This document shows, in pieces, positions 1 through 7,937 of a stretch of DNA of 12,341 bases. Each line of letters starts with the position of its first letter. Position 1 is the first letter of the stretch. The notes beneath the pieces were generated by a model. That model saw only the letters and a program-made list of their open reading frames with translations. It did not search any database and was not told the origin of the DNA. The translations under genes and the position numbers were made by a program. Origin of the DNA: Rhodobacteraceae bacterium UBA6273 (GTDB lineage Bacteria; Pseudomonadota; Alphaproteobacteria; Rhodobacterales; Rhodobacteraceae); contig DJUV01000154.1 of NCBI GenBank assembly GCA_002440625.1, positions 1 to 12,341 of the forward strand. The letters are read 5' to 3'.

Positions 1-65
1 ACGATCACCCCTGGGCGCAGGCTTTCGTGGTGATCGAGGCCCGCCCCACCGCCGGCAAAACTTGA
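1..65 (+). CDS. acpS: Holo-[acyl-carrier-protein] synthase, 3' end only
   Basis: Reading from base 3, the last 20 codons are open and end in TGA at 63-65. The encoded tail contains DHPWAQAFVVIEARP, which resembles the C-terminal strand of alphaproteobacterial AcpS (remembered family pattern, not searched). AcpS transfers 4'-phosphopantetheine from CoA to acyl carrier protein in the cytoplasm. Its position directly before lepB fits the common pdxJ-acpS-lepB-rnc-era order of this group. Everything upstream lies outside the window, so no catalytic residues can be checked; the call rests on a short tail plus synteny. Confidence 0.7.
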   Translation, partial: DHPWAQAFVVIEARPTAGKT

Positions 66-121
66 CTCCGCGGGCGGCACGCGCAAGAAGCGCCACGAAA
101 CGGGCAATCGGGCAGGAAGAA

Positions 122-901
122 ATGAACAGCACGGCCAAGGACGGCGTGATGGAGACGGTCAGGACCGTCTTCTGGGCACTGGTGATCGCGGGCGTCTTCC
201 GCACCCTTCTGTTCCAGCCGTTCTGGATTCCCTCCGGCTCGATGAAGGACACGCTTCTGATCGGCGACTTCCTGTTCGTGAACAAGATGGCCTACGGCTA
301 TTCGCGCTATTCCTGCCCGTTCTCGGCCTGCCCGATTTCCGGCCGCCTCTTCGCATCCGAGCCTGAGCGCGGCGATGTCGTCGTCTTCCGCCATCCCGGC
401 ACCGGGGCGGATTTCATCAAGCGGCTGATCGGGTTGCCGGGTGACACTGTGCAGATGAAGGACGGCGTGCTTTACCTCAACGGCCAGATGGTGCCGCAGG
501 AAGATGCCGGCACCTTCGAGGAGATCATGGAGCCGCAGGGCTCGCAAGGAAACCTGCCGCGCTGCGCCAATGAACCCGTCGGCATGGGCGGCACCTGCAT
601 CAGCGAACGCAAGATCGAAACGCTGCCGAACGGCGTGAAGCATGACGTTCTGAACCTCGGCAACACTGCCGCCGACAACACCCCGGTCTTCTCGGTTCCG
701 GCCGGGCATTACTTCTTCATGGGCGACAACCGCGACAACAGCCAGGACAGCCGTTTTCCGGTTTCGGTCGGCGGCGTCGGGATGCTGCCCGCCGAATATC
801 TGATCGGCCGCGCCGACCGGATCATGTTCTCCTCCGCCGGCAAGTCGCTGTTCTACTTCTGGACCTGGCGCGGCGACCGCTTCTTCAAGGCGGTGAATTG
901 A
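122..901 (+). CDS. lepB: Signal peptidase I
   Basis: This is the membrane-bound serine protease that removes signal peptides from exported preproteins on the periplasmic face of the inner membrane. The 259-residue product has one N-terminal membrane segment at about residues 14-31. The catalytic serine is Ser40 in PSGSM and the general-base lysine is Lys100 in [11 protein letters not shown]. The conserved box [11 protein letters not shown] lies at 201-211. Cys148 and Cys159 in the periplasmic domain could form a disulfide comparable to the one in E. coli LepB; Cys65 and Cys70 are extra. ATG 122 was chosen because AGGAAG (114-119) lies just before it. An in-frame TTG at 62 would overlap the acpS stop and add a basic stretch atypical of the family. 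The gene lies 56 bp after acpS and its stop overlaps the start of rnc, so one operon is likely. Confidence 0.95.
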   Translation: MNSTAKDGVMETVRTVFWALVIAGVFRTLLFQPFWIPSGSMKDTLLIGDFLFVNKMAYGYSRYSCPFSACPISGRLFASEPERGDVVVFRHPGTGADFIKRLIGLPGDTVQMKDGVLYLNGQMVPQEDAGTFEEIMEPQGSQGNLPRCANEPVGMGGTCISERKIETLPNGVKHDVLNLGNTAADNTPVFSVPAGHYFFMGDNRDNSQDSRFPVSVGGVGMLPAEYLIGRADRIMFSSAGKSLFYFWTWRGDRFFKAVN

Positions 902-1587
902 GGCTCGCCGCCGATCTTCAGGCTTTCTCGGCCCGTCTCGGGCATGACTTCGCGCGGCCCGACCTTCTGATCCGGGCCGTCACCCATGCCTCAATCGCCA
1001 CGCCGCAGCGGCCCGACAACCAGCGGCTTGAGTTTCTGGGCGACCGGGTGCTTGGCCTTGTCATCTCCGAGACGCTTCTTGGCGCCGACAAGGACGCGAG
1101 CGAGGGGCTTCTCGCGCCGCGCTTCAACGCGCTTGTGCGCAAGGAAACCTGCGCTGATGTCGCGCGCGAGATCGGGCTTGGCGATGTGCTGAAGCTCGGC
1201 CGGTCCGAGATGATGTCGGGCGGCCGCCGGAAGGAGGCGCTTCTCGGCGACGCGATGGAGGCGGTGGTGGCCGCCGTCTATCTCGATGCCGGGCTCGATG
1301 CAGCGCGGGGCCTGATCCTGAGGCTCTGGGGCGCCCGTATCGGCGCGGTCAAGGCCGATGCGCGTGATGCCAAGACTGCCCTTCAGGAATGGGCGCAGGC
1401 TCGCGGCCTGCCGCCACCGGCCTATACGGAACAGGGCCGCGAAGGGCCGGATCACCAGCCGATGTTCACTGTCGAGGTGCGGCTCGAAAGCGGCGAGACC
1501 GAGGTGGCCAAGGCCGGAACCAAGCGGCAGGCCGAACAGACCGCTGCCAAGGCGCTTCTGGCGCGGATGGAGAAGCCGGGCGGCTGA
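898..1587 (+). CDS. rnc: Ribonuclease III
   Basis: RNase III cleaves double-stranded RNA as a dimer, processing rRNA precursors and some mRNAs. The 229-residue protein has the nuclease domain at about 5-148 and a double-stranded-RNA-binding domain at about 152-225, ending in the typical [13 protein letters not shown] helix. The signature reads NQRLEFLGD (41-49), giving metal-ligand candidates Glu45, Asp49, Asp118 and Glu121, with Glu69 also present. Residue 42 is Gln where E. coli has Glu38. The start is a TTG at 898 that overlaps the lepB stop by four bases (TTGA), with AAGG at 887-890 as a possible ribosome-binding site inside lepB. This implies translational coupling. Length and both domains are normal for the family. 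Confidence 0.95.
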   Translation: MRLAADLQAFSARLGHDFARPDLLIRAVTHASIATPQRPDNQRLEFLGDRVLGLVISETLLGADKDASEGLLAPRFNALVRKETCADVAREIGLGDVLKLGRSEMMSGGRRKEALLGDAMEAVVAAVYLDAGLDAARGLILRLWGARIGAVKADARDAKTALQEWAQARGLPPPAYTEQGREGPDHQPMFTVEVRLESGETEVAKAGTKRQAEQTAAKALLARMEKPGG

Positions 1588-1766
1588 GGCGTTTCAATCT
1601 ATCAGGCGACCAATCAACTCTTGCTGGGTTTGATCTTGGCCGGAAAACGGACGCTTCTGGTGCGGGCGACCAAATTTCGTGTCCAGGCTTTGATAGCCGA
1701 TCCGATCCGGCGCTGGCATCGGCCCGGCTTTTCGACTATGTGGCAGGGCTTATCGAGAGGATGACC
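1588..1766 (+). other. rnc-era spacer of lower GC, with possible small ORF
   Basis: This 179-bp spacer separates genes that otherwise sit very close together. By hand count it is about 57% GC, below its neighbours. The frame of rnc stays open from the rnc stop to a TGA at 1762-1764, which overlaps the ATG at 1761. A TTG at 1621 or GTG at 1660 could start a basic peptide of 47 or 34 residues. Codons such as AAA, TTT, ATA, AGA and TTA are frequent for this genome and no good ribosome-binding site is seen, so coding is doubtful. GCCGAT (1696-1701) and ATCGGC (1718-1723) could pair in the transcript. It may be a leader or RNase-processing region for era, or just degraded sequence. Confidence 0.35.
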
Positions 1767-2675
1767 ATGACGACACGCGCCGGTTTCGTAGCCCTGATCG
1801 GAGAGCCGAATGCCGGCAAGTCCACGCTTTTGAACCGCATGGTCGGGGCGAAGGTGTCGATCGTGACCCACAAGGTGCAGACGACGCGGGCCCGCATCCG
1901 GGGCATCGCCATGGAAGGCGATGCGCAGATCGTCTTCGTCGATACCCCCGGCCTTTTCCGACCGCGCCGCAGGCTTGACCGGGCGATGGTCGCCGCTGCC
2001 TGGGGCGGGGCGGCGGATGCCGATGTGGTGGTCCTTCTGATCGAGGCGCATCGCGGGCTGACCGAGGGCGTGCGCGCCATCCTCGACACGCTGAAGGAAC
2101 GGTTCGGCGACGGGCGGCGGGTGGCGCTCGCGATCAACAAGATCGACCGGGTGAAGGCCGAGGTTCTGCTGGCGCTCGCCGAAGCGATGAACGCCGCCTA
2201 TCCCTTCGAGAAGACCTTCATGATCTCTGCCGAGCGCGGCCACGGGGTGGAGGATCTGAAGGCCTGGCTTGGCGCCACGCTTCCGGAAGGCCCGTGGTTC
2301 TATCCCGAGGACCAGATCGCCGACCTGCCGATGCGGATGATCGCCGCCGAGATCACGCGCGAGAAGCTGACGCTGCGGCTCCACGAGGAACTGCCCTACC
2401 AGCTGACCGTCGAGACCGAGCGCTGGGAGGATCGCGAAGATGGCTCCGCCCGGATCGACCAGTTGATCTATGTCGCCCGCGACGGCCACAAGGGCATCAT
2501 CCTTGGCCACAAGGGCGAGACGATCAAGGCGGTGGGCCGCGATGCACGGGTCGAACTGACCGAATTCCTCGGCCGCCCGGTGCATCTTTTCCTGCAGGTC
2601 AAGGTCCGGGAGAACTGGCTTGAGGACAAGGAGCGCTATACGGAAATGGGCCTCGAGTTCAAGGATGGCGACTGA
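1767..2675 (+). CDS. era: GTPase Era
   Basis: Era binds the 3' end of 16S rRNA and assists 30S subunit maturation and cell-cycle progression. The 302-residue product shows the GTPase motifs in order: G1 GEPNAGKST (12-20), a TTRARIRG effector region (about 39-46), G3 DTPG (59-62), G4 NKID (124-127) and a G5-like SAERG. A C-terminal KH domain follows, carrying the GHKG loop. ATG 1767 is preferred because GAGAGG (1755-1760) lies six bases upstream. ATG 1761 is in frame but directly abuts that site. A longer in-frame reading back to 1389 would lie inside rnc and encode unrelated sequence. It is part of the lepB-rnc-era-recO cluster. Confidence 0.96.
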   Translation: MTTRAGFVALIGEPNAGKSTLLNRMVGAKVSIVTHKVQTTRARIRGIAMEGDAQIVFVDTPGLFRPRRRLDRAMVAAAWGGAADADVVVLLIEAHRGLTEGVRAILDTLKERFGDGRRVALAINKIDRVKAEVLLALAEAMNAAYPFEKTFMISAERGHGVEDLKAWLGATLPEGPWFYPEDQIADLPMRMIAAEITREKLTLRLHEELPYQLTVETERWEDREDGSARIDQLIYVARDGHKGIILGHKGETIKAVGRDARVELTEFLGRPVHLFLQVKVRENWLEDKERYTEMGLEFKDGD

Positions 2676-2699
2676 CGGTCTCGCGCCGGTGACTGCTGC

Positions 2700-2740
2700 G
2701 GGAGCCTCCGGCGGAGGTATTTGCCGGCAAGATGAAAGGG
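2700..2740. repeat. Extragenic palindromic element, Rhodobacterales type
   Basis: The 72-bp gap between era and the DUF1491 gene carries CCTCCG (2705-2710), one base, then CGGAGG (2712-2717). The palindrome TTGCCGGCAA (2721-2730) and GATGAAAGGG follow. The arrangement of a CCTCCGGCGGAGG hairpin, GTATTT, GCCGGCAAGATGAAAG resembles a short sequence I recall as recurrent between genes in Rhodobacteraceae chromosomes. Only one copy lies in this window, so repetitiveness cannot be shown here. GAAAGGG at its end may double as part of the ribosome-binding region for the next gene. Confidence 0.45.
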
Positions 2741-2747
2741 CAGGGGC

Positions 2748-3083
2748 ATGGAGCCGCGCCTGACCGCCGATTTTTGGGTGCGCGCCTATCTTGCGCGGCT
2801 GCAGGCGGCGCATGTCCCGGCCTATGTCACCGCGAGGGGCGATGCCACGGCAGGGGCAGTTCTGGTCAAGCTTGCAACGCTCGACGGCAAGGCGCGGCTT
2901 TACCAGCGGAGCTTTGACCTCATGACCGGAACGCGCGCCTGGGTGGTGCTGGCGGAAGGGCCGGAGGCCGATGTGGACTCGGCGGTGTCGCGCCAGCGCC
3001 GGACCGACCCCGACCTCTGGGTGATCGAGATCGAGAGCCGCGAAGGGCGGACGCTCCTGGATGAGGAAGGGCTGTCGTCCTGA
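2748..3083 (+). CDS. DUF1491 family protein
   Basis: This is a 111-residue soluble protein with no signal peptide or membrane segment. The N-terminal [14 protein letters not shown], the central [19 protein letters not shown] and the later [13 protein letters not shown], followed by [10 protein letters not shown] near residues 90-98, match the pattern I know for DUF1491. That is a small alphaproteobacterial family without an assigned function. The acidic tail with an LLD element is also typical. It lies between era and recO, 72 bp after era and 40 bp before recO, on the same strand, so it is probably co-transcribed with them. The position is often conserved, but that does not reveal its role. 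CAGGGGC precedes the ATG; GAAAGGG lies a little further upstream. Confidence 0.85.
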   Translation: MEPRLTADFWVRAYLARLQAAHVPAYVTARGDATAGAVLVKLATLDGKARLYQRSFDLMTGTRAWVVLAEGPEADVDSAVSRQRRTDPDLWVIEIESREGRTLLDEEGLSS

Positions 3084-3123
3084 GCCCTTGCCGATTGCGG
3101 TGCAGGGTGAAAGGGTCTCCGGC

Positions 3124-3855
3124 ATGGACTGGCGTGACGAAGGCGTGCTTCTTACGGTCAGGCGGCACGGCGAAAGTGCCGCGATCATCGAGGTTTTCAC
3201 GCTTGGCCATGGCCGCCATGCCGGGATCGTCCATGGCGGGGCGTCGCGGAAGCTGGCGCCGATCCTGCAGCCGGGGGCGCAGTTGGACGTAAGCTGGCAC
3301 GCGCGGCTTGACGAGCATCTTGGCACCTATACGGCCGAGCCGCTGAAGTCGCGGGCCGGGCTGATGGCCGATCGGCTGGCGCTCTTCGGCCTCAATTCCG
3401 TCTGTGCGCTTCTGGCCTTCCTGTTGCCTGAGCGCGAGGCGCATGGCGCTTTATACGCCGGGACGCAGGCCCTGCTTGACCGTATCGGCGGGGGTGATGA
3501 TGGCTGGCCCATCGACTATCTCCGCTGGGAACTGGGGCTTCTGGAGGAAATGGGCTACGGACTTGACCTGACCCGCTGCGCCCTGACCGGCAGCCGCGAG
3601 GATCTGGCCTATGTCAGCCCGAGATCGGGCCGCGCCGTCGCCCGGGGCGCGGCGGGGGAATGGGTGGACAGGCTTCTGCCGCTGCCCGCCTGTCTTCTCG
3701 GTCAAGGCCCGGCGACGGGCGACGAGATTGCGGCGGGGCTGCGCCTGACCGGGTACTTCCTGGAACACCGCCTAGCGCCCGATCTTGGTCAGAAGCCCTT
3801 GCCGGAAGCGCGGCGGCGGCTGGTGGCGCTTTTGTCACGACTGCCTGAAAGCTGA
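3124..3855 (+). CDS. recO: DNA repair protein RecO
   Basis: RecO works with RecR, and RecF where present, to load RecA on SSB-coated single-stranded DNA in gap repair. The 243-residue protein begins [17 protein letters not shown], the usual start of the N-terminal OB fold, and continues through [19 protein letters not shown] (about 28-46). The helical C-terminal part contains [21 protein letters not shown] and [11 protein letters not shown]. Only one cysteine of the zinc-site region found in some RecO proteins is seen here. ATG 3124 is chosen over the in-frame ATG at 3061, which lies inside the DUF1491 gene. It is the last gene of the cluster; the next gene begins 76 bp later. Confidence 0.93.
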   Translation: MDWRDEGVLLTVRRHGESAAIIEVFTLGHGRHAGIVHGGASRKLAPILQPGAQLDVSWHARLDEHLGTYTAEPLKSRAGLMADRLALFGLNSVCALLAFLLPEREAHGALYAGTQALLDRIGGGDDGWPIDYLRWELGLLEEMGYGLDLTRCALTGSREDLAYVSPRSGRAVARGAAGEWVDRLLPLPACLLGQGPATGDEIAAGLRLTGYFLEHRLAPDLGQKPLPEARRRLVALLSRLPES

Positions 3856-3861
3856 CCAAAC

Positions 3862-3877
3862 CGACAGGAATCTGTCG
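3862..3877 (+). other. Small hairpin after recO
   Basis: CGACAG and CTGTCG form a perfect 6-bp stem with a GAAT loop, seven bases after the recO stop. No T-run follows, so it is not a canonical intrinsic terminator. It may be an mRNA 3'-end stabiliser or an operator for the following MFS gene. An 8-bp palindrome GTCGCGAC lies just after it at 3884-3891. The window gives no evidence of function. Confidence 0.3.
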
Positions 3878-3931
3878 CAAAACGTCGCGACCTCGCCCGA
3901 CGCCCGGCCTTGACTGGCGGCGAGAGGTTTC

Positions 3932-5161
3932 ATGGCAATCCGTTACATTCCGGTCTTTCTGCGCCACGCGCCCACCCCCGGCGTGCAGGGCTTCGCCTTG
4001 CTCGCCGGGATCGAGGCCTCGCTCAGGGGCATGCTCGTCTCGGTCTGGCCGCTGGCCATGTATGCAGCACTTGCGCAGAACGCAGGCTCCGTCAGCCTTG
4101 CCTATTTCATCGTCGGCATCGCCTCGCTGATCTGGGGGCTGATGGTGCCCTGGATCAGCCGCTTCATCCCGCGGCGCTGGGTCTATACGATGGGCTGCGG
4201 GTTCTACATACTCAGCGGCCTCCTTGAAATCGGCATCGGCGGCTATGCGACGCCCGTGGCGATGGCCCTCGGCAGCTTCGCCACAGTGACGGTCTTTGTC
4301 TGCACCAATGCCTACCTCATGGATTTCATCGCGCGATCCGAACTTGGCCGGACCGAGTCGCAGAAGCTGCGCTACAGCGCGCTTTCTTGGGTGGCCGGGC
4401 CGATCGTCGGCGTGGCGTTCTGGAAGATCTGGGCGCCCTTGCCCTATCTCGTCGCGATGGGTTTTGCCCTGATCCTGCTCACCACCTTCTGGCGGATGCG
4501 GCTTGGCAACGGGCGGCTCATCACCCGCGCCCGCGCGCCGGCGCCGAACCCCGTGGCCTATCTCGGACGGTTCTTCCGCCAGCCGCGCCTTGTCGCGGGC
4601 TGGCTCTTCGCGGTTCTGCGATCCTGCGCCTGGTGGGTCTATGTCGTCTATCTGCCGATCTTCTGCATCCAGTCGGGCCTTGGCGACCGGGTGGCGAGCT
4701 ATGCCTTCTCCGGCTCCAACGCGCTTTTGCTGCTGGCGCCCTGGATGCTGCGCTGGATGCAGCCGCGCGGGCTGCGGCGGGGGGTGCGCTTTGCCTTCAC
4801 CGGCGGCGCGGTCTGTTTTGCCGTTGCGGGCCTTGGCCACTTCTGGCCACCGGCTGCGGTCATCGGTCTGATTGCGTCCTCCATCTTCCTCGTAATGCTC
4901 GACGCTTTCGGCGGGCTGCCGTTCCTCCTCGCGGTTCGCCCGGCGGAACGGACCGAGATGTCGGCGGTCTATGCAAGCTATCGTGACGTTTCGGGCATCA
5001 TCACGCCCGGCGTCGCCTGGTTCGTCCTTCTCTTCTCGCCGCTCGCGGGCGTCTTTCTCGCCTGCGCGGCGGGGCTCGGCATGGCGGCGGTGATCGCTGG
5101 CACGCTCCACCCCCGGCTCGGCGGGCTCCGTCGGACGGAAGCCGAGGAGGAAGCGGCGTGA
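3932..5161 (+). CDS. Major facilitator superfamily permease, substrate unknown
   Basis: This is a 409-residue integral membrane protein with about 10-12 hydrophobic segments spread over its whole length. The middle is interrupted by a basic cytoplasmic loop (RMRLGNGRLITRARAPAPNP, about 189-208) typical of the loop joining the two six-helix halves of an MFS transporter. A short basic turn ISRFIPRRW sits between early helices, where MFS proteins carry their A-like motif. The substrate cannot be deduced. CGAGAGG precedes ATG 3932 with a suitable gap. The gene stands alone on this strand. Its stop lies 4 bp from the stop of the convergent SDR gene, so the two transcripts must overlap or be terminated by other means. 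Confidence 0.8.
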   Translation: MAIRYIPVFLRHAPTPGVQGFALLAGIEASLRGMLVSVWPLAMYAALAQNAGSVSLAYFIVGIASLIWGLMVPWISRFIPRRWVYTMGCGFYILSGLLEIGIGGYATPVAMALGSFATVTVFVCTNAYLMDFIARSELGRTESQKLRYSALSWVAGPIVGVAFWKIWAPLPYLVAMGFALILLTTFWRMRLGNGRLITRARAPAPNPVAYLGRFFRQPRLVAGWLFAVLRSCAWWVYVVYLPIFCIQSGLGDRVASYAFSGSNALLLLAPWMLRWMQPRGLRRGVRFAFTGGAVCFAVAGLGHFWPPAAVIGLIASSIFLVMLDAFGGLPFLLAVRPAERTEMSAVYASYRDVSGIITPGVAWFVLLFSPLAGVFLACAAGLGMAAVIAGTLHPRLGGLRRTEAEEEAA

Positions 5162-5165
5162 ACCG

Positions 5166-6185
5166 TCAGACGAGGCCGCGTGAGACGAGAACTTCGGCGG
5201 AAGCAAGCAGCGCCTTGTCGGGCGGGATGAAGTCAATACCGAGGATGCGGCGGGCCTTTTCCGACGACACCTCCTCCAGATGCCCGACGCCGGGCAGCGA
5301 GGCGCGAATCTCGCGGTCGAAAAGCGCCATGAGGCGCAGGAGCGGTTTCGGCGCGGCGCGTGTCGGCATCCGGCGGTTGGGATAAGCGGCCTTCAGGATG
5401 CGGCCGTAATCGTCGAGCCAGAGCGATCCGCAGGCCACGGCGAAACGCTCGCCCTCGGTTCCCGGACGCTCCCATGCCCGCAGATGCGCGAGGGCGACAT
5501 CGCGGACGTCGACCACGGAAAACCCCATATGCGGCACCATCGGATCGCGACCGCGCAGCACCCGCCTCACGAGGCCGACCGAACTCCCGAACCGGTCGTC
5601 GAGCGGCGGCCCGAGGATGAAGGACGGGTTGATCGTTGTCAGCCGCAACCCCTTCTTGGCCGACAGTTCCCAGGCCAGCCGCTCGGCCAGGACCTTCGAC
5701 CGCGCATAGGGCCAGTTCGGCGTTCCGCAAGCATCCGCCCAGTCGCTTTCATCAAAGGGACGGATGCCGAGGCGTTCGGTCTGGATCATCGCGATGGAGG
5801 ATGAGGTGAGGATGACCCGGCTGATCCCGGCTCCGGAGGCTGCCTCCAGCGCGCGGCGGGTGCCGTCGACGGCGGGGCGGATGACCTCGTCGGGGTCTTT
5901 CGGCTGCGCGATGGGGAAGGGCGATGCGGTGTGGAAAATCGCCGTGGCGCCCTCCATTGCCTGACCCCAGCCCTCGTCCCGGGTCAGGTCGAGGGTGACG
6001 AAGGTCAGCCGGCTGTCCCTATCCGGATCGAGATGTGGCGCGACTGCCTTCCGCACCTGCTCCGCCATAGCCGGATCTCGGACCGAGGCGCGCACGGAAT
6101 AGCCCGCCTGCAACAGCGTGAGGACGACATGCTTGCCGAGAAAACCCGACGCGCCGGTGACGAACACAAGTCCTTCAGGGGTCAT
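5166..6185 (-). CDS. NAD(P)-dependent extended SDR reductase (DFR/aldehyde reductase-like)
   Basis: This 339-residue protein is of the extended short-chain dehydrogenase type. The N-terminal Rossmann motif TGASGFLG is at 10-17. The catalytic serine region TSSS is at 127-130 and the YxxxK pair is Tyr160/Lys164 in YARSK. NPSFILGPP (186-194) and VVDVRDVALAH follow the pattern of dihydroflavonol-4-reductase-like enzymes, which in bacteria often reduce aldehydes or ketones. The actual substrate is unknown. The start at 6185 follows GGGAGGG, and the 12 extra residues of the longer reading frame do not match the family. It lies 59 bp downstream of mcd on the same strand, so co-transcription with mcd is likely. 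Confidence 0.85.
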   Translation of the reverse strand: MTPEGLVFVTGASGFLGKHVVLTLLQAGYSVRASVRDPAMAEQVRKAVAPHLDPDRDSRLTFVTLDLTRDEGWGQAMEGATAIFHTASPFPIAQPKDPDEVIRPAVDGTRRALEAASGAGISRVILTSSSIAMIQTERLGIRPFDESDWADACGTPNWPYARSKVLAERLAWELSAKKGLRLTTINPSFILGPPLDDRFGSSVGLVRRVLRGRDPMVPHMGFSVVDVRDVALAHLRAWERPGTEGERFAVACGSLWLDDYGRILKAAYPNRRMPTRAAPKPLLRLMALFDREIRASLPGVGHLEEVSSEKARRILGIDFIPPDKALLASAEVLVSRGLV

Positions 6186-6244
6186 AATGCCCTCCCTCTT
6201 GGCCGGGCAATGCTCCGGCAACCGGGGGCAGAAATCAACCTTGC

Positions 6245-7909
6245 TTAGTCCAGGAGCCGCCGCGCGATGACCTGCGCCTGAATTTCCGCAGCACCTTCGA
6301 AGATGTTGAGGATGCGGGCGTCACAAAGGATGCGGCTGATCTGGTATTCGAGCGCGAAGCCGTTGCCGCCGTGGATCTGGAGGGCATTGTCAGCCGCCGC
6401 CCAAGCGACGCGGGCGCCGAGAAGCTTGGCCATCCCGGCTTCGAGATCGCAGCGCTTGTCGTGGTCCTTCTGCCAGGCGGAATGATAGGTCAGCTGCCGC
6501 GCCACCATGATCTCGACCGCCATCATGGCGAGCTTGCCCGCGACGCGCGGAAATTCGATGAGGCTCTTTCCGAACTGCTTGCGGTCCTCGGCATATTTCA
6601 TGCCGACTTCCAGCGCCGACTGCGCCACGCCGATGGCACGGGCGGCGGTCTGGATGCGGGCGCTCTCGAAGGTCTGCATCAGTTGCTTGAAGCCCTGGCC
6701 TTCCACGCCGCCGAGAAGGTTCTCGCCCTTCACCTTGAAGCCGTCAAAGCCCAGTTCGTATTCCTTCATGCCGCGATAGCCGAGCACCTCGATCTCGCCA
6801 CCGGTCATGCCGGGGGTGGGGAAGGGCGCTTCGGCGGTGCCGGGGATCTTTTCGGCAAGGAACATCGAGAGGCCGCGATAGTCGGTTGTCGCCGGATCGG
6901 TCCGCGCCAGCAGTGTCATCACATGGGTGCGCGCGGCGTGGGTGATCCAGGTCTTGTTACCGGTCACCTCCCAGTCCTCGCCGACCTTCACCGCGCGGGT
7001 GCGGAGGGAGCCGAGATCGGACCCGGTGTTCGGTTCTGTAAAGACAGCCGTCGGAAGTATCTCCCCCGAGGCCAGTTTCGGCAGCCATTGTGCTTTTTGT
7101 TCCGGTGTCCCGCCGCAAAGGATCAGCTCCGCCGCAATCTCCGACCGGGTGCCAAGGGACCCGACGCCGATATAACCGCGCGACAGTTCTTCGGAGACGA
7201 CGACCATCGAGGCCTTCGACAGGCCAAGCCCGCCGAACTCCTCAGGAATGGTCAGGCCGAAGACGCCAAGCTCGGCCAGTTCGGTGATGATCTCCATCGG
7301 GATCAGCTCATCGCGAAGATGCCAGCCATGGGCATCGGGGACCACCCGCTCTTCCGCGAAGCGGCGGAACTGGTCGCGGATCATCTCAAGCTCATCATCA
7401 AGGCCGGTGGCGCCGAAGGTGGCGCGGCCGTGGTTGTCGCGCATGAAGGCCACGAGAGCGGCCCGCGCTTCGGGCGTATTGCCGGAGGCGATCAGCGTCT
7501 GCGCCGCGCCCTCGGGCGCCCAGGCCGTGCCAAGGTCGGAAAGCCGCGCGGTTTCGCCTTGGCTCATCGGGATGCCGCCAGCGATCTGGGCGAGGTATTC
7601 GCCGAAGGCGATCTGCAGGATCAGTGCCTCCATCTCGCCAAAGCGCCCCTCGGCCTCGATCCGGCCCGCCCATTCGCGCATCTGTTTCAGTGCCTCGACA
7701 TAGGTGGCAAGCCAGGACAGCGCATGGGCGGCGAACTGGTGCTCTTCCAGCGCCGCGCCCGAAACCTTGCCCTTGGCATCGACCTTGGCGCGGAGCTTCG
7801 CCATCGCCTCGGCCAGTACCGTCTCAACCTGAGGCAGGGTGGCATCGGCCAGCGCCAGAAGGTTGGAAAGGCGGGCGGAATTCGGCATGTCGGCCCCGTC
7901 GTGCGCCAT
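6245..7909 (-). CDS. mcd: (2S)-methylsuccinyl-CoA dehydrogenase
   Basis: This FAD-dependent acyl-CoA dehydrogenase oxidises (2S)-methylsuccinyl-CoA to mesaconyl-C1-CoA in the ethylmalonyl-CoA pathway, which assimilates acetyl-CoA in bacteria lacking isocitrate lyase. The 554-residue product is much longer than ordinary acyl-CoA dehydrogenases (about 380). It carries an extra N-terminal part (1 to about 170) that includes HALSWLATYVEALKQM and IAFGEYLAQIAGGIPMSQGE, a hallmark I know from Rhodobacter and Paracoccus Mcd. The core shows TEPNTGSDL (291-299), WITHAA (321-326), HGGNGFALEYQISR (513-526) and the expected catalytic base Glu538 in IFEGAAEIQ. ATG 7909 is preceded by AAGGAG with a seven-base gap, which decides the start; a longer frame back to 8038 runs into intergenic sequence. 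The electron acceptor would be ETF, which is not in this window. Confidence 0.9.
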   Translation of the reverse strand: MAHDGADMPNSARLSNLLALADATLPQVETVLAEAMAKLRAKVDAKGKVSGAALEEHQFAAHALSWLATYVEALKQMREWAGRIEAEGRFGEMEALILQIAFGEYLAQIAGGIPMSQGETARLSDLGTAWAPEGAAQTLIASGNTPEARAALVAFMRDNHGRATFGATGLDDELEMIRDQFRRFAEERVVPDAHGWHLRDELIPMEIITELAELGVFGLTIPEEFGGLGLSKASMVVVSEELSRGYIGVGSLGTRSEIAAELILCGGTPEQKAQWLPKLASGEILPTAVFTEPNTGSDLGSLRTRAVKVGEDWEVTGNKTWITHAARTHVMTLLARTDPATTDYRGLSMFLAEKIPGTAEAPFPTPGMTGGEIEVLGYRGMKEYELGFDGFKVKGENLLGGVEGQGFKQLMQTFESARIQTAARAIGVAQSALEVGMKYAEDRKQFGKSLIEFPRVAGKLAMMAVEIMVARQLTYHSAWQKDHDKRCDLEAGMAKLLGARVAWAAADNALQIHGGNGFALEYQISRILCDARILNIFEGAAEIQAQVIARRLLD

Positions 7910-7937
7910 GAGTCGGCTCCTTTTCTGCAGTCGCATT

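Noticed and set aside
62..121. TTG 62 as the start of lepB
   Set aside because: Overlaps the acpS stop, adds a basic extension and lacks a ribosome-binding site, whereas ATG 122 has AGGAAG upstream.
1614..3326. 570-codon minus-strand open frame opposite era, DUF1491 and the recO start
   Set aside because: It spans several plus-strand genes with strong homology features and their spacers; a shadow of GC-rich codon usage.
3614..5236. 540-codon minus-strand open frame opposite recO and the MFS gene
   Set aside because: It is antisense to well-supported genes, has a composition rich in Arg, Asp, His, Pro and Gly typical of GC-rich shadow frames, and shows no recognisable domain.
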